From assembly GCA_963663665.2 (NCBI GenBank), contig CAXXKP010000001.1, forward strand, positions 1,054,001-1,118,000: DNA of 64,000 nt, read 5' to 3'. The notes beneath the pieces are model-generated. The model had not been told where the DNA came from. It was given only the letters and a program-made list of their open reading frames with translations, and did not search any database. A program made the translations under genes and the position numbers. Below, in pieces: positions 55,976 through 63,919 of this stretch (its first letter is position 1; each line of letters opens with the position of its first letter). Origin of the DNA: SABI01 sp963663665. Its GTDB lineage: Bacteria > Spirochaetota > Spirochaetia > Sphaerochaetales > Sphaerochaetaceae.

Positions 55976-57358
55976 CTAATTTCCTAATTTCTCAGGAGGA
56001 CTAGCAATCAATGCTTTATTTGCAGCACTATCGCTTTCTAATAAATCTCTTTCATTCAAGAAGATTCTTTCATTACCATGACAAGAATCACATGTTTCAT
56101 TCTGGAAGGTGACCTTTTGAATGTTATGAGTTGGTGAATATTTCCAGTTGGTCTTTGTGTCAAAATTCGGAATCAAATTTTCTCCAGCAGAATCAAACGT
56201 ATTTTCTGTGGTTGGAATATGACGAAGGGTGACATACTTATATGGATTATTTTCACTTACTTCTGGGTTTAATCCTATTCTGAATAAAATCCTCATGTCA
56301 GAGTGACTCGTTAGACTAGTTCTATCATCGTTAATGTCTGTATGGCATTCAAAACAGTTTTGATTTGCTTGAGCATGACATACTTGGCAAGCAAGGTCTT
56401 CATTATGTGCTTTGTGTGAATCATTAGAAGCATTATTCCCAGTAACATCATCATGACAATCAGTACATGAAGGGAGAGATGCATGACTCCACATAGAGTC
56501 ATATTCTGTGCCATCGCCATGGAAATTTGTCACATCGTGACAATCAGTACAGGTCATACCTGCTTCAAAGTGAACATCACGAGCAAATCCAACAGTACCC
56601 ATAAATTCTCCGGCATTCCTTGCTCCATGACAACCATAACATGTTTGTTCCATCGGAGGAGTACTAAAGAATGTGTGTTGGTCAATGAGACCGCCTGCAT
56701 ATCCACTAGGACGACTGACGTGGCATTCACCACACGTAGCATGGCAGTTCATACAGTTGAGATTAAAGGTCTCTCCAAGTCCTTCATGAGGATTTTCAAG
56801 AGCCTGTTCATCACCACTGAATTCAATCAATGAGGTTTGGAAACCGCGAACGGTGTAGTGAAGAGATTTTGAATATGATTCAGTTGCCTCAGCATGGCAG
56901 GTTGCACAAATACCGTTTGTATCTGCTGAAGGAGTAAAATTCACCCCATCATGTGCAAACTCAAAACGTTCTTCTGCACCATTACCACCATGACAGGTAA
57001 CGCATCCAAGTTCACCATGAGCTGTTGTGAGAAATTCTTTTGATACTTGATATTTTTCAAGCGCCGAAAACTCCGGCGCAGGAGGTGCTCATCCCCCTGT
57101 CTCTGCTCCCGCCGCAGCTGGTGGGGAAGCAAGTTTTGTGATTGGATTAGTTTTCGTATGACATGCAATACATTTTTCACTATTCTGGGGAACTAACTCT
57201 ACTGGATCTGTGAAACGTGCAGTAATAACTGTTGCTTCTTCCTGTACTCCAGTAGCGGAAACCGTCTTCCCACCACATGAGAAGAGTGTTACCAAAAATA
57301 AAGAAAGTAGTGTTACATAGACATAACGAAAAAGGGGGTGTACAAATTTTCTAGTCAT
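55976..57358 (-). CDS. Multihaem c-type cytochrome lipoprotein with in-frame TGA, candidate selenoprotein
   Basis: Read through the TGA at 57091-57089 as selenocysteine, this is a 460-aa lipoprotein (lipobox LFS-C28) with eleven CxxCH motifs: CIACH (63), CVTCH (119), CATCH (151), CMNCH (202), CGECH (209), CYGCH (240), CTDCH (270), CTDCH (298), CQVCH (324), CFECH (335) and CDSCH (423). Sec would be residue 90 in a Gly/Ala/Pro-rich linker (AAAGAETGG-U-APPAPEFS) between haems 1 and 2. Both sides of the TGA are in the same frame without a shift, and the protein-like frame with CVTCH begins directly after it. GGAGG lies 8 nt before the ATG, and the downstream part has only a siteless GTG as start. 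The selB, selA and selC genes lie immediately upstream, and ResB/CcsA downstream. It probably acts in the periplasm or at the outer membrane in electron transfer; redox partner unknown. Alternatives are a nonsense mutation or a read error. Confidence 0.8.
57061..57091 (-). promoter_or_regulatory. Candidate bacterial SECIS element
   Basis: After the UGA (57091-57089) and a 9-nt spacer comes a perfect 6-bp helix GCGCCG / CGGCGC (57079-57074 and 57066-57061) with the 7-nt loop GAGUUUU, whose first base is G as in bacterial SECIS loops. The block is much more GC-rich than its surroundings. A competing helix, AGGGGG with CCUCCU, would put the UGA in its loop. No bulged U equivalent to that of E. 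coli fdhF is seen. Confidence 0.6.
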
Positions 57359-57391
57359 GCAATCGACCTCCGTGTAATTTTCCTACCTTTC

Positions 57392-57421
57392 ATTATAGCA
57401 TTATCGATAAAAAAATAACAA
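57392..57421 (-). promoter_or_regulatory. Promoter of the cytochrome gene
   Basis: Minus strand TTGTTA (57421-57416), 18-nt spacer and perfect TATAAT (57397-57392), 34 nt before the ATG. A near-perfect 20-nt palindrome centred on TCTAGA (57422-57441) touches the -35; followed by T-rich sequence, it could be the selB transcript end or an operator. Confidence 0.6.
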
Positions 57422-57447
57422 CTACAAATCTAGATTTATAGGTCTAA

Positions 57448-59274
57448 CTAGTTGATAAGAGTTTTATGAAATTTTTTCTTCTTAATTACTTTGCGTCTAT
57501 CGCCTATTCTCATAATATATCCATCTTTTTCAATCTGATTTAGCAATGGAATCATGAATTTACGACTAATACCAATTTTTTCTTTTGCATCAGCAATCGA
57601 AAAAGTATCTCCTAGAGAAAGATGTTGAGTCAATTCAGAAAGAATTTGATCATAGGTGGTGACAAGATATATAACCATACTATCGATGATAATGATCCTT
57701 TTATTTCTTAAGAGGCACCCAATGTGTTCTTTGTCACTCTTTTCGATAGATTTTACGGGGAACCCTTGGAAACCAAAATCCTGAATCTCTTGATAGAGCT
57801 CTGAGGCTCTTTTTGTAAGTTCAACATCATCTTTTGAGGCAATTAAGAGAGATCCATCACATAACACAATGCTATGTTGTTTAATAAGATTATTGATTAT
57901 TAACTCTATTAACTCGCTAGGGTAAGGTTGAATGAATTTTGCACTTTGAAGAGGAACTCCTTGACTTTGTGATGCTCTTTCTAGAATTATTTTCTCAATT
58001 TCTTTATACGTTTTTTCTTTAATATGATAAGAGTCCAGAGCTATATAATTTTCTCCCTCTATCGTCAAAACTGAAGGAAGTGTATTTTTAGATTTAACAA
58101 AAGAAAATAGGTATAAAGAGAGAACTTCCATTGAATCAAAGAGAGATGGAGGAGAGGAGTATGGTAAAAAAAGCTGACCTAACGCTCTCTGCATTTTTCT
58201 GTTTAAAGGGGATGTATATACGACTTTTGCATAACTGAGGACCTTGCTAGCTCCCACACTCATAATCACAATCGGCTGACCCTGATAGAAGAAGATTCCA
58301 TTTGCTAATTGTAATCTACAAAGAAGAATAGAAGAATTATCATCTTTTTTTTCGTTAACGAAATGGATACTTGCTTCTGTGTGATCACTTCCAAAAGCAA
58401 GTGCTACATGTTGATGATTTTTTATTTCAATTGGCTGATTGTTTTTTATTGGAGCGAGAGTTACAAATAGCTCATCGCAAAGGGTGAATTGTTCAGGGGC
58501 TATTGTAGCAATAAATCCTTTGTTTGCATCTTCTTTACTTATCCCTTGGAGGGAAATGGCACATCGAGAGATAGGTTTTGCAGTGTTAACTTTTTGATTA
58601 AACATTTGTATTGAACGAATTTTTCCAACTTTCTGAGAAGGAAGAATGGTAATATTTTGTCCAACTTCTATCTGTTCGCCAACAAGGGAGCCTGTTACCA
58701 CAGTTCCAATACCTTTAAGGATGAAAGATCTGTCAATATAGAGCATTGGAGGAAATTTTTTTATAGTGTTAGCCAGAAGGTTTTTGCTAATGAGTTTCTT
58801 TAAATTTTCTATTCCTACTCCTGTATGAGCACTTACCGCATGAATAGGAAAAGAAGTATTGAAAATTTGATATATGTTCTTATCTATTTCATGGATTACT
58901 TCTTGCAATCTTGATTCGTTAACAATATCTACTTTGGTAATAACAACGATAATTGAGGGGACTAGCATCCCTTTAAGAATATGTGCATGATCTGTAGTCT
59001 GAGCCATCCATCCATCATCAGATGCAACACATAATAGTGCTAATTCTAATGCCCATGTACCACTTACCATATTTCTAATAAATCGTTCATGCCCAGGGAC
59101 ATCGATGATGCCGATTCGTTCATTTTTAGAATCAAGATATGATGCAAATCCTAATTCTATTGTAAGCGCTCTCCTTTTTTCTTCAGGAAGTCTATCTGTT
59201 TCTTCTCCACTAAGGGCATGAACAAGTGCACTTTTGCCATGATCTACATGACCTGCAGTTCCTATGATATGCAT
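57448..59274 (-). CDS. selB: Selenocysteine-specific elongation factor SelB
   Basis: Delivers Sec-tRNA to UGA codons marked by a SECIS. 608 aa: GTPase domain with GHVDHGKSALV (7-17), DVPGHERF and TKVD; two beta-barrel domains; and C-terminal winged helices (about 400-608) ending in a basic tail (RRKVIKKKKFHK) that bind the SECIS. Length and layout are complete. It overlaps selA by 13 nt, and the candidate selenoprotein follows 89 nt behind. Confidence 0.95.
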   Translation of the reverse strand: MHIIGTAGHVDHGKSALVHALSGEETDRLPEEKRRALTIELGFASYLDSKNERIGIIDVPGHERFIRNMVSGTWALELALLCVASDDGWMAQTTDHAHILKGMLVPSIIVVITKVDIVNESRLQEVIHEIDKNIYQIFNTSFPIHAVSAHTGVGIENLKKLISKNLLANTIKKFPPMLYIDRSFILKGIGTVVTGSLVGEQIEVGQNITILPSQKVGKIRSIQMFNQKVNTAKPISRCAISLQGISKEDANKGFIATIAPEQFTLCDELFVTLAPIKNNQPIEIKNHQHVALAFGSDHTEASIHFVNEKKDDNSSILLCRLQLANGIFFYQGQPIVIMSVGASKVLSYAKVVYTSPLNRKMQRALGQLFLPYSSPPSLFDSMEVLSLYLFSFVKSKNTLPSVLTIEGENYIALDSYHIKEKTYKEIEKIILERASQSQGVPLQSAKFIQPYPSELIELIINNLIKQHSIVLCDGSLLIASKDDVELTKRASELYQEIQDFGFQGFPVKSIEKSDKEHIGCLLRNKRIIIIDSMVIYLVTTYDQILSELTQHLSLGDTFSIADAKEKIGISRKFMIPLLNQIEKDGYIMRIGDRRKVIKKKKFHKTLIN

Positions 59275-60614
59275 GATGGATTCTCTATAATTTCTTTTAA
59301 TGCTATCTTTATAGGCAGTATATCTTCTTCAAAGATTGTTGATACGTGAAGAAGGACTCCAATTTTTTCTACTGTTGAAACAATGGGAATATCTCTATGT
59401 CTAAGATAGTGAGCAACTTTTTCACTTGAATAATCCTTCGAAATACATATAGAAATATCTGGAGATTTCTCATCAGGACTGCTACCACCACCAAGGGTCA
59501 TGAAAGAATTAACAATAGAAACGCTAGGAGAGGAGCAAGCTTTTATAATCTCATTTGCTCTGGCTCTCATTTCTTCTATCGATAATTCGATAGTTCGTAA
59601 TGCATGTCCTTTATCGCCGTTGAGGTAGGAAATTAGAGTCTGTTCTAGAATCGAGAGGACAGTCTTCCCTGGACGTAAAACTCTGTACATTGGGCATTTT
59701 ACGAGGGAATCAATATGTTCTTTTTTTCCAACGAGGCATCCTCCTTGCACACTTGAGAGGATTTTGTCGGTACTGAAGGTGACAATATGGGCCCCATCTT
59801 TAATATGTTGAGCAATGCTGGTCTCCCCAGGATGTCCTGCAACAGGCATCCCAGAACCTTGGTCACATACTAACAAAATATCTTTTGGCAAAGATATGGC
59901 TAACTCTTTTATTCCAACTTCCTTGCAAAAACCTCTTAAGGCAAAGTTTGATCTATGAACCTTAAGGATCATAGCAGTATTGTCATTGATAGCAGAAAGA
60001 TAGTCATCTATTGATGTGATATTCGTTGTTCCAACTTCTACTAAATGTACTCCTGCGTCTCTCATGATGTCAGGAATACGAAAACCTCCACCAATTTGAA
60101 CAAGTTCACTCCTACTTACAATTACTTCTCTTCCCTTTGCAAAATGGAATAACGTCATGTAGAGGGCAGCTGCGTTATTATTTACCACTAATCCACCTTC
60201 ACTATGGCTAAGGTATGATAAGAGGGTGCTTAGGTTTGAGTTTCTAATTCCTCTCCTTCCGGAGTCGACATCATATTCTACATTAGCGTATCGGGTGTTA
60301 AGAGGCGTGACACTATTCCACACATCAAGACTTATGGGAGCTCTTCCTAGGTTTGTATGGATAATTACCCCTGTGCAATTTATTACATGGTTAATATTTT
60401 TTATGTACAATAATCTGCAAGAATGGGTAATCTCTTCTATTAACGTTTCTCGGGAAGGAGTTGTCTTTGTTTTTTTCCACGTGTTTCTTTGTTTTTCTAA
60501 TATTGCGCGAATGACATCTATAGTTACAGGCCTACTAATCTTGTTAATCCAATATGAAATGGCTTGGTCATTAATGAGTTGTTCTACCTGTGGAAAAAGT
60601 GAATTCTCTTTCAT
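59262..60614 (-). CDS. selA: L-seryl-tRNA(Sec) selenium transferase SelA
   Basis: PLP enzyme turning Ser-tRNA(Sec) into Sec-tRNA(Sec) with selenophosphate (the selenophosphate synthase SelD is not in this window). 450 aa; N-terminal LFPQVEQLIND tRNA-binding head, INCTGVIIHTNLGRAP, GRRGIRNS, and the PLP lysine Lys284 in STDKILSSVQGG. The ATG at 60614 lies only 4 nt past the 3' end of selC, and no ribosome binding site is visible, so maturation of the tRNA would leave the selA message almost leaderless. Confidence 0.95.
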   Translation of the reverse strand: MKENSLFPQVEQLINDQAISYWINKISRPVTIDVIRAILEKQRNTWKKTKTTPSRETLIEEITHSCRLLYIKNINHVINCTGVIIHTNLGRAPISLDVWNSVTPLNTRYANVEYDVDSGRRGIRNSNLSTLLSYLSHSEGGLVVNNNAAALYMTLFHFAKGREVIVSRSELVQIGGGFRIPDIMRDAGVHLVEVGTTNITSIDDYLSAINDNTAMILKVHRSNFALRGFCKEVGIKELAISLPKDILLVCDQGSGMPVAGHPGETSIAQHIKDGAHIVTFSTDKILSSVQGGCLVGKKEHIDSLVKCPMYRVLRPGKTVLSILEQTLISYLNGDKGHALRTIELSIEEMRARANEIIKACSSPSVSIVNSFMTLGGGSSPDEKSPDISICISKDYSSEKVAHYLRHRDIPIVSTVEKIGVLLHVSTIFEEDILPIKIALKEIIENPSCIS

Positions 60615-60618
60615 ACTA

Positions 60619-60707
60619 CGGAAGAGACAGGAATCGAACCTGCCACTGCATTCTCTACAGTCAACGGTTTTGAAGACCGTGGGAGCCCCCAGACCCCATC
60701 AACTTCC
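60619..60707 (-). tRNA. selC: tRNA-Sec (anticodon TCA)
   Basis: 89 nt without encoded CCA. Perfect 5-bp anticodon stem ACGGT / ACCGT with loop CTTCAAA (anticodon at 60673-60671), T-arm GCAGG-TTCGATT-CCTGT, a long variable arm (ACTGTA / TGCAGT around GAGAA) and a G-rich D-arm as in bacterial tRNA-Sec. The outer acceptor GGAAG / CTTCC pairs, but the inner positions are U-U and U-C mismatches (GGAAGTTG against TCTCTTCC), which is unusual for the 8-bp Sec acceptor. Directly upstream of selA. Confidence 0.9.
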
Positions 60708-60709
60708 TT

Positions 60710-60739
60710 AAAAAAGATACCGTCATTACTGACGGTATC
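60710..60739 (-). terminator. Terminator-like hairpin at the selC 5' side (attenuator candidate)
   Basis: Minus-strand perfect 10-bp stem GATACCGTCA / TGACGGTATC with a GTAA loop, followed by TTTTTT (60715-60710) only 2 nt before selC. No minus-strand gene lies immediately upstream, so it sits in the sel leader and may attenuate transcription or mark tRNA processing. Confidence 0.7.
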
Positions 60740-60750
60740 GATATGTATAA

Positions 60751-60780
60751 ACTATAACAGATTATACGATAGTTGGTAAA
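60751..60780 (-). promoter_or_regulatory. Possible sel operon promoter
   Basis: Minus strand TGTTATAGT, an extended -10 with hexamer at 60756-60751, with a weak TTTACC at 60780-60775 (18-nt spacer). A second TATAAT lies at 60766-60761. Either would place the 60710-60739 hairpin in the transcript ahead of selC. Confidence 0.4.
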
Positions 60781-60887
60781 TCAGTTTTTAATTAACCGTT
60801 ATACATTCCACCCTTTTTAAAGATTACCGAGGTTCTCCATATATGAGAAATCAATGATCTCTAAAAAAAATAACGGAGGCTAATATT

Positions 60888-61061
60888 ATGCTTAATGTGA
60901 ATGCCTTGATTAAAAATTATAAAGAAATGGAGGCCGTAAAGTGGGATGATTACTATCAATTTAAGGCTAATGAACAGGTTTTTACTCAAATAGAGGTATT
61001 CGTTGTCTTAAGAAGAATTGAGTTAAACACAAGTATGATGTACTCAGCTACAGTAAAATAA
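60888..61061 (+). CDS. Small hypothetical protein, 57 aa
   Basis: ATG at 60888 behind a strong GGAGG (60875-60879, 8-nt spacing). The product starts MLNVNALIKNYKEMEAV and has no membrane segment or known motif; it is rich in Lys, Glu, Asn and Val. It diverges from the sel operon and ends 7 nt from the convergent phosphorylase gene. Likely real from its ribosome binding site; function unknown. Confidence 0.5.
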   Translation: MLNVNALIKNYKEMEAVKWDDYYQFKANEQVFTQIEVFVVLRRIELNTSMMYSATVK

Positions 61062-61067
61062 GATAGT

Positions 61068-62834
61068 CTAACTCTTCAACCAGCACACCTGATAAGGATA
61101 GATGTGTAATTGATGAGAAAAATTCTCACTTATTAGAGGAGTTTTAGTGACTAGGTCATACCATCGAAGATTTTGTGTATCTAATTCGCATTGTTCAAGA
61201 ATGCTTGTGAAATCAAAGGCTATTGAGTCTTCACTCACATTAATAATACAGAGAATGTGCTCATCTTCTACTTCGGCAATTCTGAGTACAATGAAGAGTC
61301 TCGGGTCACTGAAGCAAATTATCTGATGAGATTTTGCTCTAAATGCCTTTTCTTTTTTATGAATATCTAGCAGTTTGAGATAAGAAAAGAATACTAAAGA
61401 TCTGAGCGATCTAGGATCCTTTAGTTCCCTATTCACGGTCTGTGAATCTAGTTTTTCTCTATTGATTCTTCGTGGATGGTTCAGTATGTCAGGTGATGTA
61501 ACGTAGTTTTCTGAGCCCAGGAGACTGTGAATATAGATTCCTGAAATTCCCCTCAAGGATAGCATAATGGCCTGTGATGCAATGAATCTTTTTGCTTTAA
61601 TATCGTTTGTTTCATCAGGTGTAAGACCAGATAAGGCAGAGAGATAGCTACAGTTGAGCTCATATGGACTTTGTGTTCCATCCCCTTCACTTTTATAAGA
61701 AACAAATCCTTTCTGAGCTTTTACATGTTCAGCCATGTGATTAATTTCTTCATTTGTAAGGATTCCTTTTGCAGGGACTATACCGATACCATCATGGGAT
61801 GCAAGAAAATTGAAATATGTTGTTTGATCAGATGGAGTTGTAAGGGTTGAAGCCCATTCACTTAGTTTACTACTGTTTTTTGTAATGAATGTGTGGAGAG
61901 TCAGAGGAGGTAATGGGAAATTATAGACAAGTGCAGCTTCATTGTGCCCGTTACCAAAGTAAGAGATGTTTTCTTCATGAGGAACGTTTGTTTCTGTGAT
62001 AAGCCCTGTCCCCGGTACACATGCAGCGAGTACCCAACGAAAGAATTGTATAATACTATGAGTCTTTTTGTGATGGATACATGATGTTCCTAATTCCTTC
62101 CAAATGAATGCAATTGCATCGAGTCGTACGAGTGAAGCCCCACGGGAAACATAGGTGAGTAATACATCAAGGATAAATAGGAGAACCTTAGGGTTACTGT
62201 AATTGATATCAATTTGATCTGAACTAAATGTAGTCCAAAGGAGTTTTTTCCTTCCATTTTTAGATTCAAATTGAGAGAAAAGAGGTAATGATCGAGGACG
62301 AAATACCTGAGATATATCTTCATCGCCTTTAACCTCAATAGCAAAATCTGCAAAGTCTTTGTCGTCTTCAAGATATTTTTGTATTGATTCGTTATATTGT
62401 GATAAATGATTCGCCACAAGATCAAACATTAACCGGTATGAGCCATTCAACTGTGAAATATCATCCCATGAACCTAAATTAGGATCCACAACAGTAGGAT
62501 CAATGACAGAAAATCCATCATCGGAGGAAGCAGGATAGAATGGGAGGAGGTGTACAGTAGAGATTGATTGCCCCACATGTTCTTTGAGAAAGCTCGTAAG
62601 GGTTTCAATTGGAGAAAGATCTTGGGATTTAAGGGAATCTGCATAGGTGATAAGTAGGGAAGTATGGAGGTCAATACAATTATTATTTTCAACGGACCCG
62701 TCTTTTGTAGATAATATATCTGTTTTATTGAGAACTAGAGAGACAAACTGTTCTGTCCAAATTTGTGCTAATGCTTCTCCATAGATCTGTTTGAGGTGTT
62801 CGTGTATGTTTTTCCTTACTATTTTTATGTTCAT
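61068..62834 (-). CDS. GH13_18 phosphorylase (sucrose or glucosylglycerate phosphorylase type)
   Basis: Protein of 588 aa of the GH13 subfamily 18. Markers: HLLPFYPASSDDGFSVID near 95-112, nucleophile Asp239 in VRLDAIAFIWKELG, acid/base Glu281 in ITETNVPH and Asp349 in ASHDGIG. At 588 aa it is closer in length to glucosylglycerate phosphorylases such as E. coli YcjM (about 560 aa) than to sucrose phosphorylases (about 490-500 aa). It would cleave a glucosyl donor with phosphate to glucose-1-phosphate, using no ATP. It overlaps the LacI regulator gene by 1 nt. Confidence 0.82.
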   Translation of the reverse strand: MNIKIVRKNIHEHLKQIYGEALAQIWTEQFVSLVLNKTDILSTKDGSVENNNCIDLHTSLLITYADSLKSQDLSPIETLTSFLKEHVGQSISTVHLLPFYPASSDDGFSVIDPTVVDPNLGSWDDISQLNGSYRLMFDLVANHLSQYNESIQKYLEDDKDFADFAIEVKGDEDISQVFRPRSLPLFSQFESKNGRKKLLWTTFSSDQIDINYSNPKVLLFILDVLLTYVSRGASLVRLDAIAFIWKELGTSCIHHKKTHSIIQFFRWVLAACVPGTGLITETNVPHEENISYFGNGHNEAALVYNFPLPPLTLHTFITKNSSKLSEWASTLTTPSDQTTYFNFLASHDGIGIVPAKGILTNEEINHMAEHVKAQKGFVSYKSEGDGTQSPYELNCSYLSALSGLTPDETNDIKAKRFIASQAIMLSLRGISGIYIHSLLGSENYVTSPDILNHPRRINREKLDSQTVNRELKDPRSLRSLVFFSYLKLLDIHKKEKAFRAKSHQIICFSDPRLFIVLRIAEVEDEHILCIINVSEDSIAFDFTSILEQCELDTQNLRWYDLVTKTPLISENFSHQLHIYPYQVCWLKS

Positions 62835-63916
62835 TACGTAGTCTCCCGAATAATAAGTTCTGGTTGAAGAAGGAGCTGATTATTATGGCGTGTAGCCTCA
62901 ATTTTCCAGTTCTTAGGAATCTTAATTCTCCCATTTTCCAATGAATTGTTGCTATTTAATGGGATATCTCCCTTAATAGCACGTATATTATCAATCAGTA
63001 AATCTACAACCATTCCACCAATATTTTGGATTGGTTGGAGTATTGTTGTTAATGGGGGTCGGTAATGAGCCGACATAGGGATATCATCAAAGCCTGTTAC
63101 AGCGAGTTCCTGCCCAATAGAGAGTCCCATATCTTTTCCTGCATTGATTGCCCCAAAAGCGAGAAGATCGTTGAAGCAGATTATTGCAGTAGGGGGTGAT
63201 TGCTGAGAGAGAAGTTCGTAAGATTGGTCATACCCTTCCTTCTGTGTGAAATACCCCATCCTGATGAACTCAGGAGGTAAAGAAATTCCTGCTTGATTGA
63301 GATGATAAATTACACTTTTCAAACGGATATAAGAAAACATAATAGTCTGTGGTTGCCCTATACAAGCAATTCTTGTGTGACCTCGTTGTAGGAGGTGTTG
63401 AACAATAAGGCCCATTGCATATTCCCCATCTTCATCGATGTAGGGGATTGCATCTAAGTGTTCGACTCGTCCGAACATTGCAAAGGGAAATGCTGTGTTA
63501 TTAAGAAATTCTACCCTTGCATCATTTCTGTATGTACGCGTAAGAATGAATCCATCTACTTTTCCTTCTGTAATCAGCTTATTATAGGTCGATAACTCAT
63601 CATTTTTATCATTTGCTACTGCTACAAGAAGGTCATAGCCAAGAGAAGAAGCTCTTCTACTGACACCGGCAAGGAATTCATTGAAAAAAGCTTCACTATA
63701 TCCTCCAGAGGAATCTGGGATGACGAAGCCAATGGTCTCCGTGGATTTGTTACGAAGTCTACGCGCAATGGTATTCGGAACATAGGACATTTCATGTGCA
63801 GCAGTTCTCACAAGTTCTATAGTCTCTGGACTAACGTCACTATATCCCGCAAGGGCTCTTGAGACGGTGGTTATAGATCTGTTTACGCGTAGAGCAATAT
63901 CTTTTAATGTAACCAT
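62834..63916 (-). CDS. LacI-family transcriptional regulator
   Basis: Protein of 360 aa: HTH (VTLKDIALRVNRSITTVSRAL), hinge RRLRNKSTETIGFVIPD and a periplasmic-binding-protein-like effector domain (to about 325), then a C-terminal extension of about 30 residues. ATG 63916 follows GGAGG at moderate distance. It probably represses this sugar operon and responds to the glycoside or its product; overlap with the phosphorylase gene supports one operon. Confidence 0.93.
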   Translation of the reverse strand: MVTLKDIALRVNRSITTVSRALAGYSDVSPETIELVRTAAHEMSYVPNTIARRLRNKSTETIGFVIPDSSGGYSEAFFNEFLAGVSRRASSLGYDLLVAVANDKNDELSTYNKLITEGKVDGFILTRTYRNDARVEFLNNTAFPFAMFGRVEHLDAIPYIDEDGEYAMGLIVQHLLQRGHTRIACIGQPQTIMFSYIRLKSVIYHLNQAGISLPPEFIRMGYFTQKEGYDQSYELLSQQSPPTAIICFNDLLAFGAINAGKDMGLSIGQELAVTGFDDIPMSAHYRPPLTTILQPIQNIGGMVVDLLIDNIRAIKGDIPLNSNNSLENGRIKIPKNWKIEATRHNNQLLLQPELIIRETT

Positions 63917-63919
63917 ATA

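Noticed and set aside
57089..57091. Reassigned genetic code (TGA as Trp or Gly)
   Set aside because: TGA ends other genes here, for example the kinase at 42318-42320, and complete sel genes are present.
56941..57180. Minus-strand frame of 79 aa spanning the TGA region, suggesting a frameshift
   Set aside because: It lies in another frame, has no cytochrome motif, and the two cytochrome halves are already in register without any shift.
55976..57358. Two separate genes, or a pseudogene broken by a stop
   Set aside because: The downstream half has only a GTG with no ribosome binding site and no signal peptide, and the frame carries on with a haem motif immediately after the TGA. Everything else in the gene is intact and sel genes adjoin. 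A nonsense mutation cannot be excluded from one sequence.
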